Program-made: the position numbers and the translations under genes | The notes under the pieces: generated by a model | Told to the model about the DNA's origin: nothing | The model's input: only the letters and a program-made list of their open reading frames with translations | Databases searched by the model: none | Assembly: GCA_977006965.1 (NCBI GenBank) | Contig: OZ345356.1 | Coordinates: 2,666,001 to 2,730,000 of the forward strand | Reading direction: 5' to 3' | Length of the DNA stretch: 64,000 bases | Source of the DNA: Phymatolithon calcareum | Lineage: Eukaryota > Rhodophyta > Florideophyceae > Hapalidiales | In this document: piece after piece, positions 1 through 11,224 of the stretch | Layout: each line of letters begins with the position of its first letter | How positions within the stretch are numbered: the first letter of the stretch is position 1

Positions 1-2053
1 GACGTTCTTCTCGAACTAGTTCAGTGGACTCTCGGACCAGGACCTGAGATGTGCTGGACCAGATACATCGAGAAAGAAGGTGCGAATTGGACGGGATATC
101 TGGATATGATGCAGAAGACGTACAACTCAGCAATCACGCATGCTCGCACGCGCGATGCTTTGAGATCTGTATCACTCATTTCAGAGTTACTGAAACCAGA
201 TGAAGGACACAAAGATACAAGTAACAGTCGGGCTGTCACTCGAACTGTGAATGCAACTCTAAACCTTGCGAAAAATCTTCCTGCTGAGGAGCGCTCTGAG
301 GTTCAGATGCTTGAGATGCTTCGACAGTCTATTCAAGGAGTGGAGTTCACAAAGTCTGCTCAACTGGACTCTCTCAAAGAACTAAGCTCTTCCTTTGACT
401 AACTGTCCCAGAGTATTCAAACGGCTGCACAAATTCAAGAGTGTCACGTGAGCACTATTGCTAAATCGAAACTCAGCTTTCCGGTTGGAGTCAATCATTC
501 GAGAATTGATCATTCTACCGATTCAACAGCAGTTCTAGAACAGCTGAACGATACATTTGATATTCACTACACTGATCGGAGATTTGGACGTGTGCCGCGC
601 CGAAGGCATGCGAAATGCGGTGACAACAGACGTCAGAATGGATCCACATATGGCAAAACTCTTCAGTGCCATGATTTCCAATCTTTTAAGCATCTCAAAT
701 TTCATAGGGAATGTCCCGAGGAGATCAAAAGGCGCAAATCTGGAGGCAAAACATTATCAGGAGTGCGCAAGCAGCTATCACAAGGTGTATCTTGCGCTCA
801 TGTGCTCGAATGTCTAATTATTGCACTTTACAATGCCACAGAAGAAACTCATGACGACGATAAAGCTTCTACTGTCTCGCAAACAATTCCTGTCAATTTC
901 AACATGGATGCACAATTTGCGAATGAAGCTAGTCTCGAAAATGATGAAGACCTGTTTGCAAGTAACTTCGCAAGAAGAATGGAACACTCAATTACTAGAT
1001 CTTTGACAGCGGAGATCAATTTCGCATCAAACACACACGAAGCACAAGTGCATAAAAGGGGATATCAACCTTCTATTGCACATATCGGATTCACACAAAA
1101 TGAAGATAAGAGATTATTCTCAGCATCGTCAAATTTATGTGGAAGACACTTTAATCAAGTGCAGAAAAGGACAAACAACGTGGTATTTCAAGGTGCTGTT
1201 GTTGATACCGGTGCGGCAAATTCCTGCATTGGAAAAAAGCAAGCAATAGCATATGAGCAACAGACCGGGCACAAGATTCACGCTCGTCGCTCCTATCACA
1301 ATTTCAAGCTCGGAAATTTCATTTATCCCTCTCTTGGAACATTTGATCTACTATTGCCAACCCCATGTGGGGCAATAAGCCTCACAGCAGATATTATCGA
1401 AGCTGATATTCCACTTCTTCTTGGTTTGGATATCCTTGGTCATTATGATCTCCTTCCTGATATTCGGATCAACATGCTCGTGCACAAAGATTGGATTCTA
1501 CCTATGCAACGTGAGCAAGGACATCTTTGGGTTAGGTGGCTATCTGACATAAGATACACACAAGAGCAATTGCAAAACCTCCATAAGCACTATCGTCCCC
1601 CATCGGCATCAAAGCTGTATGCTTTGCTGAAACGAGTCAATCCAGATCATCTCCCGAAGACAACACTGCATATTCTGAAGGAAATTCAGTCCACATGTGA
1701 TCCTTGCCAAATCATTGACAAGAAGCAAATCCATTTTCAAGTTGGATCTGATAACTCTGAAGATATTGTGTTCAACAGAGAAATTGCTATGGATTTATTC
1801 TCAATCAACGAGCGAAAAGTTCTACATGTGGTCGACACGTCCACGCATTTTGATGCAGCGACATTCCTTGATGGAGAAGATGTTCAAACTGTTTGGAATG
1901 CTTTACTAAAGTGCTGGGTCCTAGACTATGCAGGACAGCCTGATGTATACTTTTGCGATCAGGGGTCTTTTCACATCAGAGGACTGAAAAGCTTTATCAG
2001 AAGAGAACGAGGTCATACTGAAGTTCTCTGGAGTGTAACACCACAATGGTATC
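1..2053 (+). pseudogene. Outer Copia polyprotein, gag-like, protease and integrase N-terminal part
   Basis: One frame runs through the segment, broken by a single TAA at 400-402. The N-terminal part is a gag-like helical stretch. A retropepsin domain follows at about 1180-1500, with the active-site triad as DTGAANS near 1204 and a downstream LLLGLDILG segment, the expected second hallmark. The integrase zinc-binding region (His, His, then CDPC) is at about 1645-1715. The integrase core starts with the first catalytic Asp in MDLF (about 1792) and the second in CDQG (about 1953). The frame is then cut at 2053 by the inner element. Joining the flanks at the target site leaves the two halves one base out of phase, so the outer copy had probably drifted before the second insertion. 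Confidence 0.8.
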
Positions 2054-2258
2054 TGTGGACTTAGCAAGCACACTCACACGATCATCCCGAGATTCGCGTT
2101 CGTGGGACACCTTCCCTGCCTCTTCACTCGAGCGCAACTTGTCTCGAGTGGCGTAAGAGTCGCCAGCCCTATTAGCGGCACGTTAGAGTAGCCATATCAC
2201 TACATAAACTGAGTCCATTGCTCCCTCTAAAAAAGGGAGCAAAAGACAGTTCACCACA
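2054..2258 (+). repeat. 5' LTR of inner Copia element
   Basis: 205 bp, TGTGGACTTAGC to CACCACA, repeated at 6298-6502. It contains two short stem-loops: CACTCGAG/CTCGAGTG, and GCTCCCT/AGGGAGC near the right end. No clear TATA box is visible. Confidence 0.95.
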
Positions 2259-2271
2259 GGTTATGGGCCAT
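2259..2271 (+). promoter_or_regulatory. Primer binding site, half-tRNA (initiator Met) type
   Basis: GGTTATGGGCCAT starts directly after the 5' LTR. Its complement contains the CATAACC of the initiator-Met tRNA anticodon arm. Drosophila copia is known to prime from an internal cut of this tRNA instead of its 3' end. Use of the same primer here is inferred from the match. Confidence 0.6.
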
Positions 2272-2394
2272 CAGCTACACTAAGCCAAAACGGTGCCTCC
2301 ACCTCCTCATCCCAACTCTAGGTCAGCGGCACACGAAGAGCCGTACGACCCCAGAAATCATCCCTCACGTACTCAGCGTGCCGAGCGTCGAGCA

Positions 2395-3713
2395 ATGGCA
2401 AGCGACTCAAAAAACACCATAACGGCAACAAGGTCCATTCGAGAATGGACACTCGGTAAAAATGCCCCCCAGCTCAACAGCGATGGGGCCAACTATCACG
2501 AATGGGCCAAGCGCGTGAAGATGCGTGCAATGCTCTACAGCGTACAATTGTTCCTCGATCGGAACCCGACCACCGAAGCGGACAAGGAGAAATGCTTGCG
2601 CTTCCACGTACTGTTGCACGAAAATGTCGATCCAGCGTTACACATTCTATGTAACGATGAAAGCCTATCCACCACCTGGTCAAACTTAAAGAGGAACCCG
2701 CAATGGCCGAAGCTGAAGCCAACCTCCTCAGCGAAGCTTTCCAAACCCAGCTAGCTGCCACCCCTATCGAGAAATTTCTCGACATCCACACCAAGACGCA
2801 AACGAAACTGCACCGCCTAAACCCGCAGGGACACAACGCTCAGCCAGGAGCTACATTCCACCGGATCATCTCATGCTGTGCTGGCGTCGCCTCCGTTGAG
2901 CACGTCACGCAAGTTGCACGTAATAACTCAACCCCATCTCACGAAGACCTAATAGACATGGCAGTCAACATTCGCAAGGCAGCCGGCAATCACGAAACTA
3001 TTGCGAAAATTGACGATAAGAAAGCCTTGTACTGCCATTTTTGCGCCCATGACAAGCACAACACTTCCGATTGCTACACACTTAAGCGATATCACTCTGC
3101 TGGAAAACCGTTCCACTCAAAAAGCCGTCAACAAGGCCCCAGGAGTCGACGCAGGGCAAGTAATGGAAGAACTGAGTCAGCATCCGCAATCACTGAGCGT
3201 GATCTCGCCCTGATTAACCAGGGTTTTCGTGAAGGAATTAGCCTCATCTCCAATGATTCCTCTGCTTCACAAGTAAACGGCAGCGATGCCCAAGATTCTT
3301 CCTGTGCCGCTCTCGCCACACAATACCTTCCCTTCTCCCACATGGCCACTCTCGACTCAGCAGCGACCGTCTCAGTGGCAAGTTCCCAGTCGATGCTTGT
3401 TCACCCAGCACCTACAAACACTACTGTCTTTCTAGCTAATGGAAGCAACACATATGCCACTACAAAAGGTTTATTGTCACTACCATTCAAGGGTGGAGCT
3501 AAGCCGCTCCTTCTAAGGGCCTTACATCTTCGCGGAGCGCCAAGTTCCCTCGTTTCGGCGGCACAGATCACCCCAGACTATCACATCGTCCTCACAGAAA
3601 AAGGTCCATTGATTTGCAAAAAGTTTCCGATCCCGGCACATGTCATTGTGGCGTCTGGAACCAAGGACCAAAACGTATTCAAAATACCCTTAATCAATCC
3701 CGATCGGCATTAA
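2395..3713 (+). pseudogene. Inner Copia gag and protease (frameshifted)
   Basis: The first in-frame ATG is at 2395 (MASDSKNT). Gag runs in this frame until about 2690 and then continues in the -1 frame (from about 2690 to 3713); the two open stretches overlap at 2703-2754. No classical slippery heptamer is visible, so a small deletion is more likely than programmed shifting. A CX2CX4HX4C zinc knuckle (YCHFCAHDKHNTSDC) is at about 3030-3075. A protease-like region follows, with DSAATVSV near 3354 in place of the usual D(T/S)G and a downstream hydrophobic half. The frame ends at TAA 3711-3713, and the same frame then opens again into integrase. Confidence 0.8.
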
Positions 3714-6308
3714 ATTGCAGCAGCGTATGGCGGGCATATCCGCTCTACCTTCAACCATCTGCGCTCAATACCAATCCAAGTCATACGCGACAAACTTCAT
3801 GGGCAATACGAGCAGCTTCTCCGTCGCCTTCGTAAGCTTCCAGCTCCTAAACTCGACAACATCCAATGCAATGTGTGTAATGAATCCAACATGCAACGTG
3901 CACCGCATCAACGACGTACCACACCAGCCGACGTACACATTATTTCCCATGACACATCGGGTCCGTACCCAAGATCCGTCAACGCCGAACGCTTCCTACA
4001 TGTAGTTGTGCATAACGCCTCCGGAAAACTGTTCCCCAAACCACTCAAAACGAAAGCTGAGGCAGCACAGCACACGAAAGACGTCTTACAGCACATCGAA
4101 TTGAGCCACCCACGACTTGTTCGCCGCGTACACAGTGATGGAGCCAAGGAGTTCATCTCTACTGATGTCCGAGAACATATTGCTAACCGGGGAATTGAGC
4201 TAAGTACAAGCGCGCCGCACTCTCCGTCGAGTAATGGTTTTGCCGAACGAGCAGTCAAAACTGTAAACTCCGCCATTCGATCTGCACTGCTTCATTCGAA
4301 AATGCCTCCCAAATTCTGGAGCTGGGCTGCTCTAGACGCATCAGACAAGCACAATGCCATCCCACGTGCGCGAAAGCCGCACACGATTCCCGATCAAGAA
4401 CTCCCTCGCCCGATGGACCGGCAGCTGCCGACGCTTCTCCCATTCGGTACCGAGGGATACATCATCCGGCACAAACCAACATCTAAAATCTCCCCAAGAG
4501 CTGTCCGCGCGAGATATCTACGCACAGCATCTAACGATACATACCACGTTGCCCTCTGGCCACGATGGTCCATCACTCAGTGTCGAAGCAACGAGTTTCG
4601 GCCAATTTTTCCTGAACATGTTTCCGCTCTCACTCACCCAAAGACTCTGTCGCAAGCACGGTCTCGGCCAGACTATGCAAATTGGGCCGAGGCACATGAT
4701 CGAGAGCTTCGCCGCCACATTTCCGACCTCCGTACATGGACGTACAAAAGACGACAGCGTCATGACAAACCCGTCCGCGCCGAAATGCGATACAAGACCA
4801 AAACCGACGAGGATGGAAAAGTTCAGGAATACAAAGCACGATGCGTAGTACGCGGAGACAATATGAAGCCGGGGCTGCACTACAACGAGCGTCACACGAG
4901 CAGCCATCCTCCATCTGCGTCTGCCTTTCGTCTACTCCTCGCAGAAGCTGCATTCTATGACCATCCATTTGAATCATGGGACATTCCAGGTGCATTCATG
5001 CGAGCCCCGCGTTCACTCAACGGACACCCGGAGCCTACAAAAACCCTCACTACCCCACCTTGGTCTCACGGAAGACCAACAACACCGCACGGACATGTTG
5101 CAGTAGCGCAGCGTGCATTGCAAGGAGCTCCCGACGCCGGATACCTCTGGGAGCAGTTCAGAAACAAGAAGCTTCTCTCATGGGGATGGAGCCCGCTCCC
5201 AAGTGAACCATCGGCATTTATCGCCGTTAACGAGCGCACGGGCGATATTGCAAGGCTCCTTTGCAGCACTGATGACTTCCTAATCGCTGCAACAACCAAG
5301 TGCTGGATATCCCACTGGCGTGAAATCTTCCAGCGTGAGTGGCAGATCACAGTAAAATCGCCAGTTCGGCAGCACATCGGTATTAAGATTGAGCACGTAC
5401 CCGGACGTTATATCAAAATAAGCAACCCCAAGCTTATTGACAAGCTCGCAGCGGAAAACGGTCTCTCCAGCGCAAAGCCAGCCCCACTCCGCTACATCAC
5501 ATCTCTCAACTTGGATGTCACGACCAACGCCGAGACACCATGTTCAGAATCTGAACAAAGTTGGTACGGAACAGCAGTCGGGATCATCAGGTACTTGGCG
5601 GATACCACGCATCCAGAGATCGCAAAAACTATTGGAAAGCTTGCACGTGCGCTTATTACTCCATGTGCTCACCACATAAAAGGCCTCAAACACTTGACGC
5701 GCTATCTTATCGGGGCGCGAGAGCATGGACTCATTTTTCTGCACAAGTCACAAGCCAATGGAGGCAGCGCAGAACACTTGGCGGCGGCAGTCGACTCGGA
5801 CTACGCCGGAGATGTCCCGACTAGACGCAGTACGACAGGCCTCGCCATATTGTACCGCGGATCTCTCGTTCACTACAGTTCGAAGCTCCAGGCTACCGTC
5901 GCTCAGTCGACAAGCGAAACAGAATATACCGCCATGGCCAAAGCTGCTCGAGACGTCAAGTGGATCAGGCAGCTCTGTGGGCAGTGGCGTCTAACTGATA
6001 AGAGAGAGCCAACTCCCATGGACTGTGATAACATGGGCGCGATATCCATGGCTCATGCTTCTGGCGCTACGAAACGATCCAAACACATAGATGTCCATCA
6101 TCACTTTATCAACGAAGCTGTCCAACGAAGGATAGTACAACTACGAAAAGTTGCATCAGAGCTACAACGAGGCGACATTTTTACAAAGCCGCTCGCCAAA
6201 ATTAAGTTCTACCGTAACCTGAAACTGCTCAACATTCGACGCCACTGCGGCGAGGGCGGCTGTGGACTTAGCAATAATAGCGCCGCAGCAGCGTCCCTGT
6301 GGACTTAG
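3714..6308 (+). pseudogene. Inner Copia integrase, reverse transcriptase and RNase H
   Basis: The frame continues directly from the protease, past the single TAA at 3711-3713. The integrase zinc region (CNVC) is near 3870. Catalytic residues are visible in HDTSGP (about 3950), HSDGAKEF (about 4133) and SSNGFAERA (about 4228). The RT has the Copia-type YKARCVVRG and WDIPGAF segments and a catalytic STDD (about 5266) where YVDD is usual. The RNase H carries DSDYAGD, QSTSETEYTA and DCDNMGA, all expected acidic positions. The ORF ends by reading a few codons into the 3' LTR. It is long and clean from 3714 on, so this half could still encode active protein if supplied with gag. Confidence 0.9.
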
Positions 6309-6502
6309 CAAGCACACTCTTACGATCATCCCGAGATTCGCGTTCGTGGGACACCTTCCCTGCCTCTTCACTCGAGCGCAACTTGTCTCGAGTGGCGTAA
6401 GAGTCGCCAGCCCTATTAGCGGCACGTTAGAGTAGCCATATCACTACATAAACTGAGTCCATTGCTCCCTCTAAAAAAGGGAGCAACAGACAGTTCACCA
6501 CA
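6298..6502 (+). repeat. 3' LTR of inner Copia element
   Basis: A direct repeat of 2054-2258 with the same 205-bp length, followed by the GTATC target duplication. The first 13 bases also occur 37 bp upstream at 6261-6273, directly after a purine-rich GCGAGGGCGG stretch. Confidence 0.95.
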
Positions 6503-6507
6503 GTATC

Positions 6508-8556
6508 AGTATCTGCGAGCGATACCATGCTGCTCTCAGAAATATTTTCAGAAAAGTGAAGATCGAATGTCCCAACATGAACAAAGAGCTGATTCTACAA
6601 ACAGCCGTGAAGGCCATGAATGATACACTTGGGCCGGAAGGCATAGTTCCTTCAATGCTTGTGTTCGGAATAATTCCTCTATATGTACCTGCTGGTATAA
6701 CTGGAGAGCTTCCTGTCCAGTCCGGGAGAACTCGAGCTATCATCGCTGCAAGGGAAGAGTTTTTCCGGATCACGAATAAGCTTCGAATAACTCGAGCGTT
6801 AAAGGCTAAGATACCACAAGCCGCCGACATCATCTATAAGGTCGGATACATGGTGCGAGTTTATCGAGAGGAGCAGAAAAGTTATTCTGAGCCCGTCCCT
6901 ATTGTGTCGATACACGATGATGAGCGCATGGTTACAGTTGAAATGATGGAAGGACTAATTCAAATGTACTCTGTGACTCAAATCAAACCATATCATGGTC
7001 CTGCAGTCGAGGCTTCCGACATGGTGAAGAAAATCGATAACGCGATTGGTCCATGGCGACGTGACTATGTTCGACCGAAGGAATGGGCCGTAAATGTCAC
7101 TGAGTACATAACAAAAGGTGATCCGCGTGCTAATTCTCCAAAAATGAAGAAATCTATAAGGAAAGAAATCGATGGGCTGACCGCACGAGGAACATTCAAA
7201 ATTGTTCTTGAAGAAGAGGTACCAAGTAATGCCAACGTTCTTGGAGGCAGATTTATCTTGTCTATCAAAGATGAAAATACTAATGAGGAGCGATACAAGG
7301 CCAGATATGTTATTGGAGGTCACAGGGATAAGGAAAAGGCAAGCATTCTTCACGCTTCCCCAAACCTTCGTCAAGACTCTGCTCGTCTACTGCTTGCAAT
7401 CGCTTCCATAATGGGATTTGAGATATGGACGGAAGATAAATCACAAGCATATCTTCAATCAACCACAAACGTGATGAGAGAGATCTACCTTAACCCATCG
7501 AAAGGGTTTTTGTTTGAAACCCAAGCAACTTTTTCAGCTCATGAAGCCTTCGTATGGATTGTCGGACTCAGGGGACAGGTGGCATTACACCCTAAAGCAC
7601 CACCATCTGAAAGAATTGAACATGATTCTAACAGATGGAGATTTAAGTTTGTACTACAAACATATCGGAAAACGCCTAAGTGGAATTTCCAGAGTGTATG
7701 ATATGTTGCAAACTGGTGATGAAGCTTTTCAACGCTGGATGAAAAAACCGCCTCTCGATTTGATTCAACTCCTCGAAAATACAAGAATGGGACGTTTTCT
7801 GGCATGAAGTTCTTACAAAATGACACGAAGGAAGAAGTGAGAGTTGCTATGAATCGGTACATTGGCAGACTTACTCTAGTCCCAGTACCTTGCACGTTTG
7901 GGGAATATAGCTCTCAAAGGGCTCAGTTGTTCTGGACGACACATTGTCGACCTGATGTAAGCTGCGCAGTTGCTCAAGCAACCCAGGTGACGGAAAAAGT
8001 TTTCGATCCCGTGAAAGATGGAAAACAAGTCAATAAGATCACATAGCACCTGAAAAAGCATAAGCTGGAAATCATTTTTCCTAAATTGGATCGAAAAAGT
8101 CTTCATATCCGGGCTTACGCTGATGCTAGTCTCGCCAACAACCGAGATCCGTCATCCCAGCTGGGCATTGTGATTGCTTTGTGCGATAAGGACAATAGAA
8201 GTTATATTATATCCTACCGCTCATACAAATGCAAACGGATTACAAGGTCTGCAATTATATCCGAATGCCATGCTCTAGCACATTGCTTTGACCTTGCCAT
8301 GATGATGAAGCATGACTTGGAGGCGCTGTTCAATCAAGTTATTCCGATACAGATGCTTACGGACAGTAAGTCACTTTTCGACGTCATAGTTAAGTCCAGT
8401 CGTACCGCTGAACGAAGGCTAATGATCGACATTGCAGCTTGCAGACAAGCTTACGAGCGTCATGAGATCGCAGATATCGGGCTTGTGAAAAGCGATTACA
8501 ATCTGGCTGACTGTATGACGAAAGTGATGCTGCCCAAGCAGTTATGGAAGTCATGA
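6508..8556 (+). pseudogene. Outer Copia element: integrase end, reverse transcriptase, RNase H
   Basis: This is the continuation of the outer polyprotein after the inner insertion. It starts with the integrase C-terminal part (CERYHAALRNIFRKV), then the spacer domain, then Copia RT (KARYVIGGHRDKEK, DKSQAYLQS). The frame shifts near 7510-7700 and again near 7807. Where YVDD should be, only VYDMLQTGDE remains (about 7698), so the RT active site looks eroded. RNase H is readable at 8086-8556 (YADASLANN, SECHALA, TDSKSLFD). The stop at 8554 lies nine bases before the presumed polypurine tract and LTR. Confidence 0.8.
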
Positions 8557-8565
8557 GTACGGGGG

Positions 8566-9010
8566 TGTTAAAACATCCAATAGAACAGTGGATTATACGA
8601 AATGAGTCATAATGTGTATCCTCATGTCTCTCGTGAAGAAGAGGGAGTGTCGAGACCGCACTTATTTGCGGGATTCGGAACTTAAGCAAAAGATTCGAGA
8701 AGACATGAGAGGAGAGATCGACATGAAATGGTAACTGCTGAACTGCAGCAGAAACCGCATAACCGGACGACTCTCTCGGAATTTATCAGAAGATATATGG
8801 ATGTGTGGTGCAAATTGGATTATGTAGCGTAATTCAATTTACCTTCCACGTAGTCTACATCAATCCTGGTAGGTTCTTGTGTTCCCCAAAACACTATAAA
8901 AAGCGCCGAACTCATCCATCGATGGAGTTCGGCAAGCAAGTATAACCCAACGAATATTATCGCTTCAACTCATTCCGACGGTCAAGGTCCCTAGGCCTTG
9001 ACCTGTTGAG
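8566..9010 (+). repeat. Probable 3' LTR of the outer Copia element
   Basis: It begins TGTTAAAACATCC right after GGGGG. It contains a TATA-like TATAAAAAG near 8892, followed by stem-loops CGAACTC/GAGTTCG (about 8905-8932) and GGTCAAGG/CCTTGACC (8980-9003). The right end is uncertain because the 5' LTR is not in the window. Confidence 0.5.
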
Positions 9011-9261
9011 GATCGCACATGACTCCCAAGGGTCCCTTTGTTATCAAAGTACGACACAGTTTACTTGCGATATACTATTCGTTCTTCCGCTCAGAAGGGT
9101 TTCTGAAAAGGACCACAAAGTTGAAGAGCGTAAACTAAGCTTTACGACATCGATAGCATGCAAAATGATGAAAATCTTTTCAGAGCAAAAAGACAAGACA
9201 CAAGTCCCGGAACACAAGGGGTCAATACAAGACGACAAAAAGAAAAGGAGCTGGTAGTAGA

Positions 9262-9345
9262 TAATCAGCAGTAGAGAAAGCTTTGCCCGTATATTCGTAA
9301 GACTGTGAGGCTTCTAAAAATAATAGTAATAAAAAAATTGAGAAG
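9262..9345 (+). mobile_element. LINE-family 3' tail fragment
   Basis: TTTGCCCGTATATTCGTAAGACTGTGAGGCTTCTAAAAATAA resembles base for base the end of the long LINE copy at 15050-15100 (TTGCCCATATCTTCGG, AAGTCTGTGGGGCTTTTAAATAA). An A-rich run follows. No coding part is attached. Confidence 0.5.
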
Positions 9346-9363
9346 CTGCCTGTTAGACAAAAA

Positions 9364-9600
9364 TGACGTCTTGGGTGCTTTTAAAATAAATCATCATATA
9401 TCCCCCTTGGGGCAAATTTTCGAACGCCAAGAAAAATTGTCTTGCTTCTCTCCGAGGAAGAACTCCTTTCGGTGGGTGTCCATGCTTGGTCCCCTAAGGG
9501 GCCTCGAGGGGGAAAATAGTCCACGTTCATCTGTCAAGCGAGGGGGGGGTTCAGACTTGCAGGGAGTGTTCGCTCAGACATGAAGGGACGTTTACGGCGA
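9364..9600. repeat. LINE 3' region fragment, probably minus strand
   Basis: The stretch CTTGGGGCAA...CGCCAAG...CCTCGAGGGGGAAAAT matches the 3' untranslated regions of the minus-strand LINE copies at 16725 and 33155. The left edge (GGGTGCTTTTAAAATAAATCATCATATATCCC) is shared with 28146 and 63046. The orientation of that edge is ambiguous. Confidence 0.45.
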
Positions 9601-10560
9601 GAGAGAGAACCTGCATGAAGCAATGTTCGGTGCTTCATTTTTTCACACTGAGGGATCATATGTAAGATCATTATTGTAGTCACAGGGACAACAAGACCAC
9701 TGGGATCACTCTCGTAAATAATAATAATAATAAGAAATGAAGATTATTGTGGATTTATTGAGAAGGTACCATGTATCCCAACTTGAGGAAATTGAGATCA
9801 TTCTCCGGATTTGACAGATGCAACAAAAGCCGTGCACAGGGTGCATGCTGCTTTTCGTTGCTTAGTTTCGGCGGAAGTTCTGTGGTATGGGCCCATGTTG
9901 AACTTGAATGATCACTTAAGATAGGACCTTGGTGCCGATGCAACAAGGCAAAACGTAATGGAGCCCCCGAATCGTCCTCAAAAAGCTCGGCAGTATCTTG
10001 ACATTATTATTCTCATCATGCGAATTATCGTAGCTCCATCTTGTTGATGGAAGAGCTTTATATTGTTTGTCCCATGATTGGACAAGAGCAATATGATACA
10101 TTTGTTTGTCAAATTCCTCTTTCATGATTGGCGAATAGCGGAAACCGTTGAAGGCTGGAAGAGGGAAGAACATAAGTGTAATTTTCAACAGTCCCGCTGT
10201 GGAACAAATCGACTTTGGCGACACACTTGGAGCTAATGCTTTGATTGAGCCCGCAGCGCTACAACGAGCAGTACGATTCTCGGAAATGAATGCAAAAGAG
10301 TCACCCGGATCCTCACGGGAAGAGAAATTCGAATAAAGGAGATTTTAGAAGAGTAGATTGTGACACGCAAGACAGTTAGATGCTGCCATGTTACGCTATT
10401 TGAGGCTTGGGAGCTTTTATAGTAAAATACACAATATTCCATTTTTTGGTTGGGGAAGGAAACAGTACGGGAAAATAAATTTCTTTATTATATTTGTAAA
10501 CCATGCCTTTTGGAATAGAAAGATCGACTTAGGGTTCCTGAAACGTTTTCGCAGAGCAGT
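9601..10560. other. No gene seen
   Basis: Short open frames only, with no recognisable domain. There is an (AAT)n microsatellite at about 9717-9732. Confidence 0.5.
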
Positions 10561-10569
10561 CGCGTCGGC

Positions 10570-10577
10570 TATATAAG
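10570..10577 (+). promoter_or_regulatory. TATA box of the galaxin-like gene
   Basis: TATATAAG lies 84 bp before the chosen ATG at 10654. A start site about 30 bp downstream would give a short 5' leader. Confidence 0.6.
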
Positions 10578-10653
10578 CACGCAAAAGGTGATACAGTCCA
10601 GACGAATAACGAGACCCATTCAAAGACTCACAGATACACGAGGACCGGGCACT

Positions 10654-11112
10654 ATGCTCTCATCTTTTCATTTGACTGCTGTTCTGCTTCTGCTTCTCGT
10701 TGCAATCACCGAAGGTGCATGCGGTTCGTACAACCCGAATTTCGACATTTGCTGCGCTGGAAAGCTGAGCTTTAAGGGAAGCAATAATGCGTGCTGTGGA
10801 AGTCGGCCGTACAACTCGCGATTCGACATTTGTTGCAATGGCAAGCTGAGCTTTAAGGGAAGCAGTAATGCATGCTGTGGAAGTCGGCCGTACAACTCGC
10901 GATTCGACATTTGTTGCAATGGCAAGCTGAGCTTTAAGGGAAGCAATAATGCATGCTGTGGAAGTCGGCCGTACAACTCGCGATTCGACATTTGTTGCAA
11001 TGGCAAGCTGAGCTTTAAGGGAAGCAAAAATGCATGCTGTGGAAGTCGGCCGTACAACTCGCGATTCGACATTTGTTGTGGTGGCGTATTGAAGTTCGGA
11101 AGCAGGTGCTGA
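10654..11112 (+). CDS. Galaxin-like secreted Cys-rich repeat protein
   Basis: 152 residues from ATG 10654. The frame is open further upstream, but the signal peptide (hydrophobic TAVLLLLLVAIT, cleavage likely near TEGACG) starts here. The mature part is four full and one partial 27-residue repeat of the form YNSRFDICCNGKLSFKGS then NNACCGSRP, each with two Cys-Cys pairs. This paired-cysteine pattern (ACCG, Y, CC-G) is that of galaxins, extracellular matrix proteins first found in coral skeletons. The repeats are almost identical in DNA, which points to recent tandem expansion. A TATA box is upstream and AATAAA follows at 11219. It is probably exported and disulfide-rich; its role here is unknown. 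It lies between transposons but is itself intact. Confidence 0.75.
   Translation: MLSSFHLTAVLLLLLVAITEGACGSYNPNFDICCAGKLSFKGSNNACCGSRPYNSRFDICCNGKLSFKGSSNACCGSRPYNSRFDICCNGKLSFKGSNNACCGSRPYNSRFDICCNGKLSFKGSKNACCGSRPYNSRFDICCGGVLKFGSRC
10731..11090 (+). repeat. 81-bp tandem repeat inside the galaxin-like gene
   Basis: Four full and one partial in-frame copy encode the 27-residue unit. The inner copies differ by only one or two bases (for example AGCAATAAT, AGCAGTAAT, AGCAAAAAT). Confidence 0.9.
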
Positions 11113-11218
11113 GCTCATGGGTCAAGCTGGCGCTACGCGATAGCTAGGAGCTCGATCTACGCGCTGTAGGATGAACACATAAGAAGCATGCTACCCACTT
11201 AAAAGACTTAAAGCTTTG

Positions 11219-11224
11219 AATAAA
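11219..11224 (+). terminator. Polyadenylation signal of the galaxin-like gene
   Basis: AATAAA 107 bp after the stop codon, the first such hexamer downstream. Confidence 0.55.

Larger units (their letters stand above)
2054..6502 (+). mobile_element. Inner Copia-type retrotransposon, complete with both LTRs and target duplication
   Basis: Two 205-bp direct repeats (2054-2258 and 6298-6502) begin TG and end CA, and flank one gag-pol region. The 5-bp target duplication GTATC is present on both sides (2049-2053 and 6503-6507). The LTRs differ at only a few bases by eye, so the insertion is fairly young. Inside are a zinc-knuckle gag, aspartic protease, DDE integrase, RT and RNase H in Copia order. 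The coding region has one frameshift and one stop, so this copy is probably non-autonomous. The element is inserted in the integrase of an older Copia element. Confidence 0.95.
1..9010 (+). mobile_element. Outer Ty1/Copia-type LTR retrotransposon, decayed, 5' end outside the window
   Basis: The domain order is gag-like region, aspartic protease, integrase, reverse transcriptase, RNase H, which is the Copia order (integrase before RT). The body is split at 2053/6508 by a second Copia element. The 3' side ends with a G-run (8561-8565) followed by TGTTAAAACATCC, a plausible polypurine tract and LTR start. The 5' LTR lies outside the window. The coding frame carries a stop, several frameshifts and an eroded RT active site, so this copy is dead. 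The right LTR limit cannot be fixed without its partner and is approximate. Confidence 0.85.

Noticed and set aside
400-402. TAA as a sense codon (reassigned genetic code)
   Set aside because: TAA also ends long genes at 14899 and 42410, and the cases in retroelements fit simple decay.
2690-2760. Programmed -1 frameshift in the inner Copia gag
   Set aside because: No canonical slippery heptamer or pseudoknot was visible; a one-base deletion is simpler.
10660-11118. Long minus-strand frames over the galaxin-like gene
   Set aside because: They mirror the 81-bp tandem repeat; the plus strand has signal peptide, TATA box and poly(A) signal.
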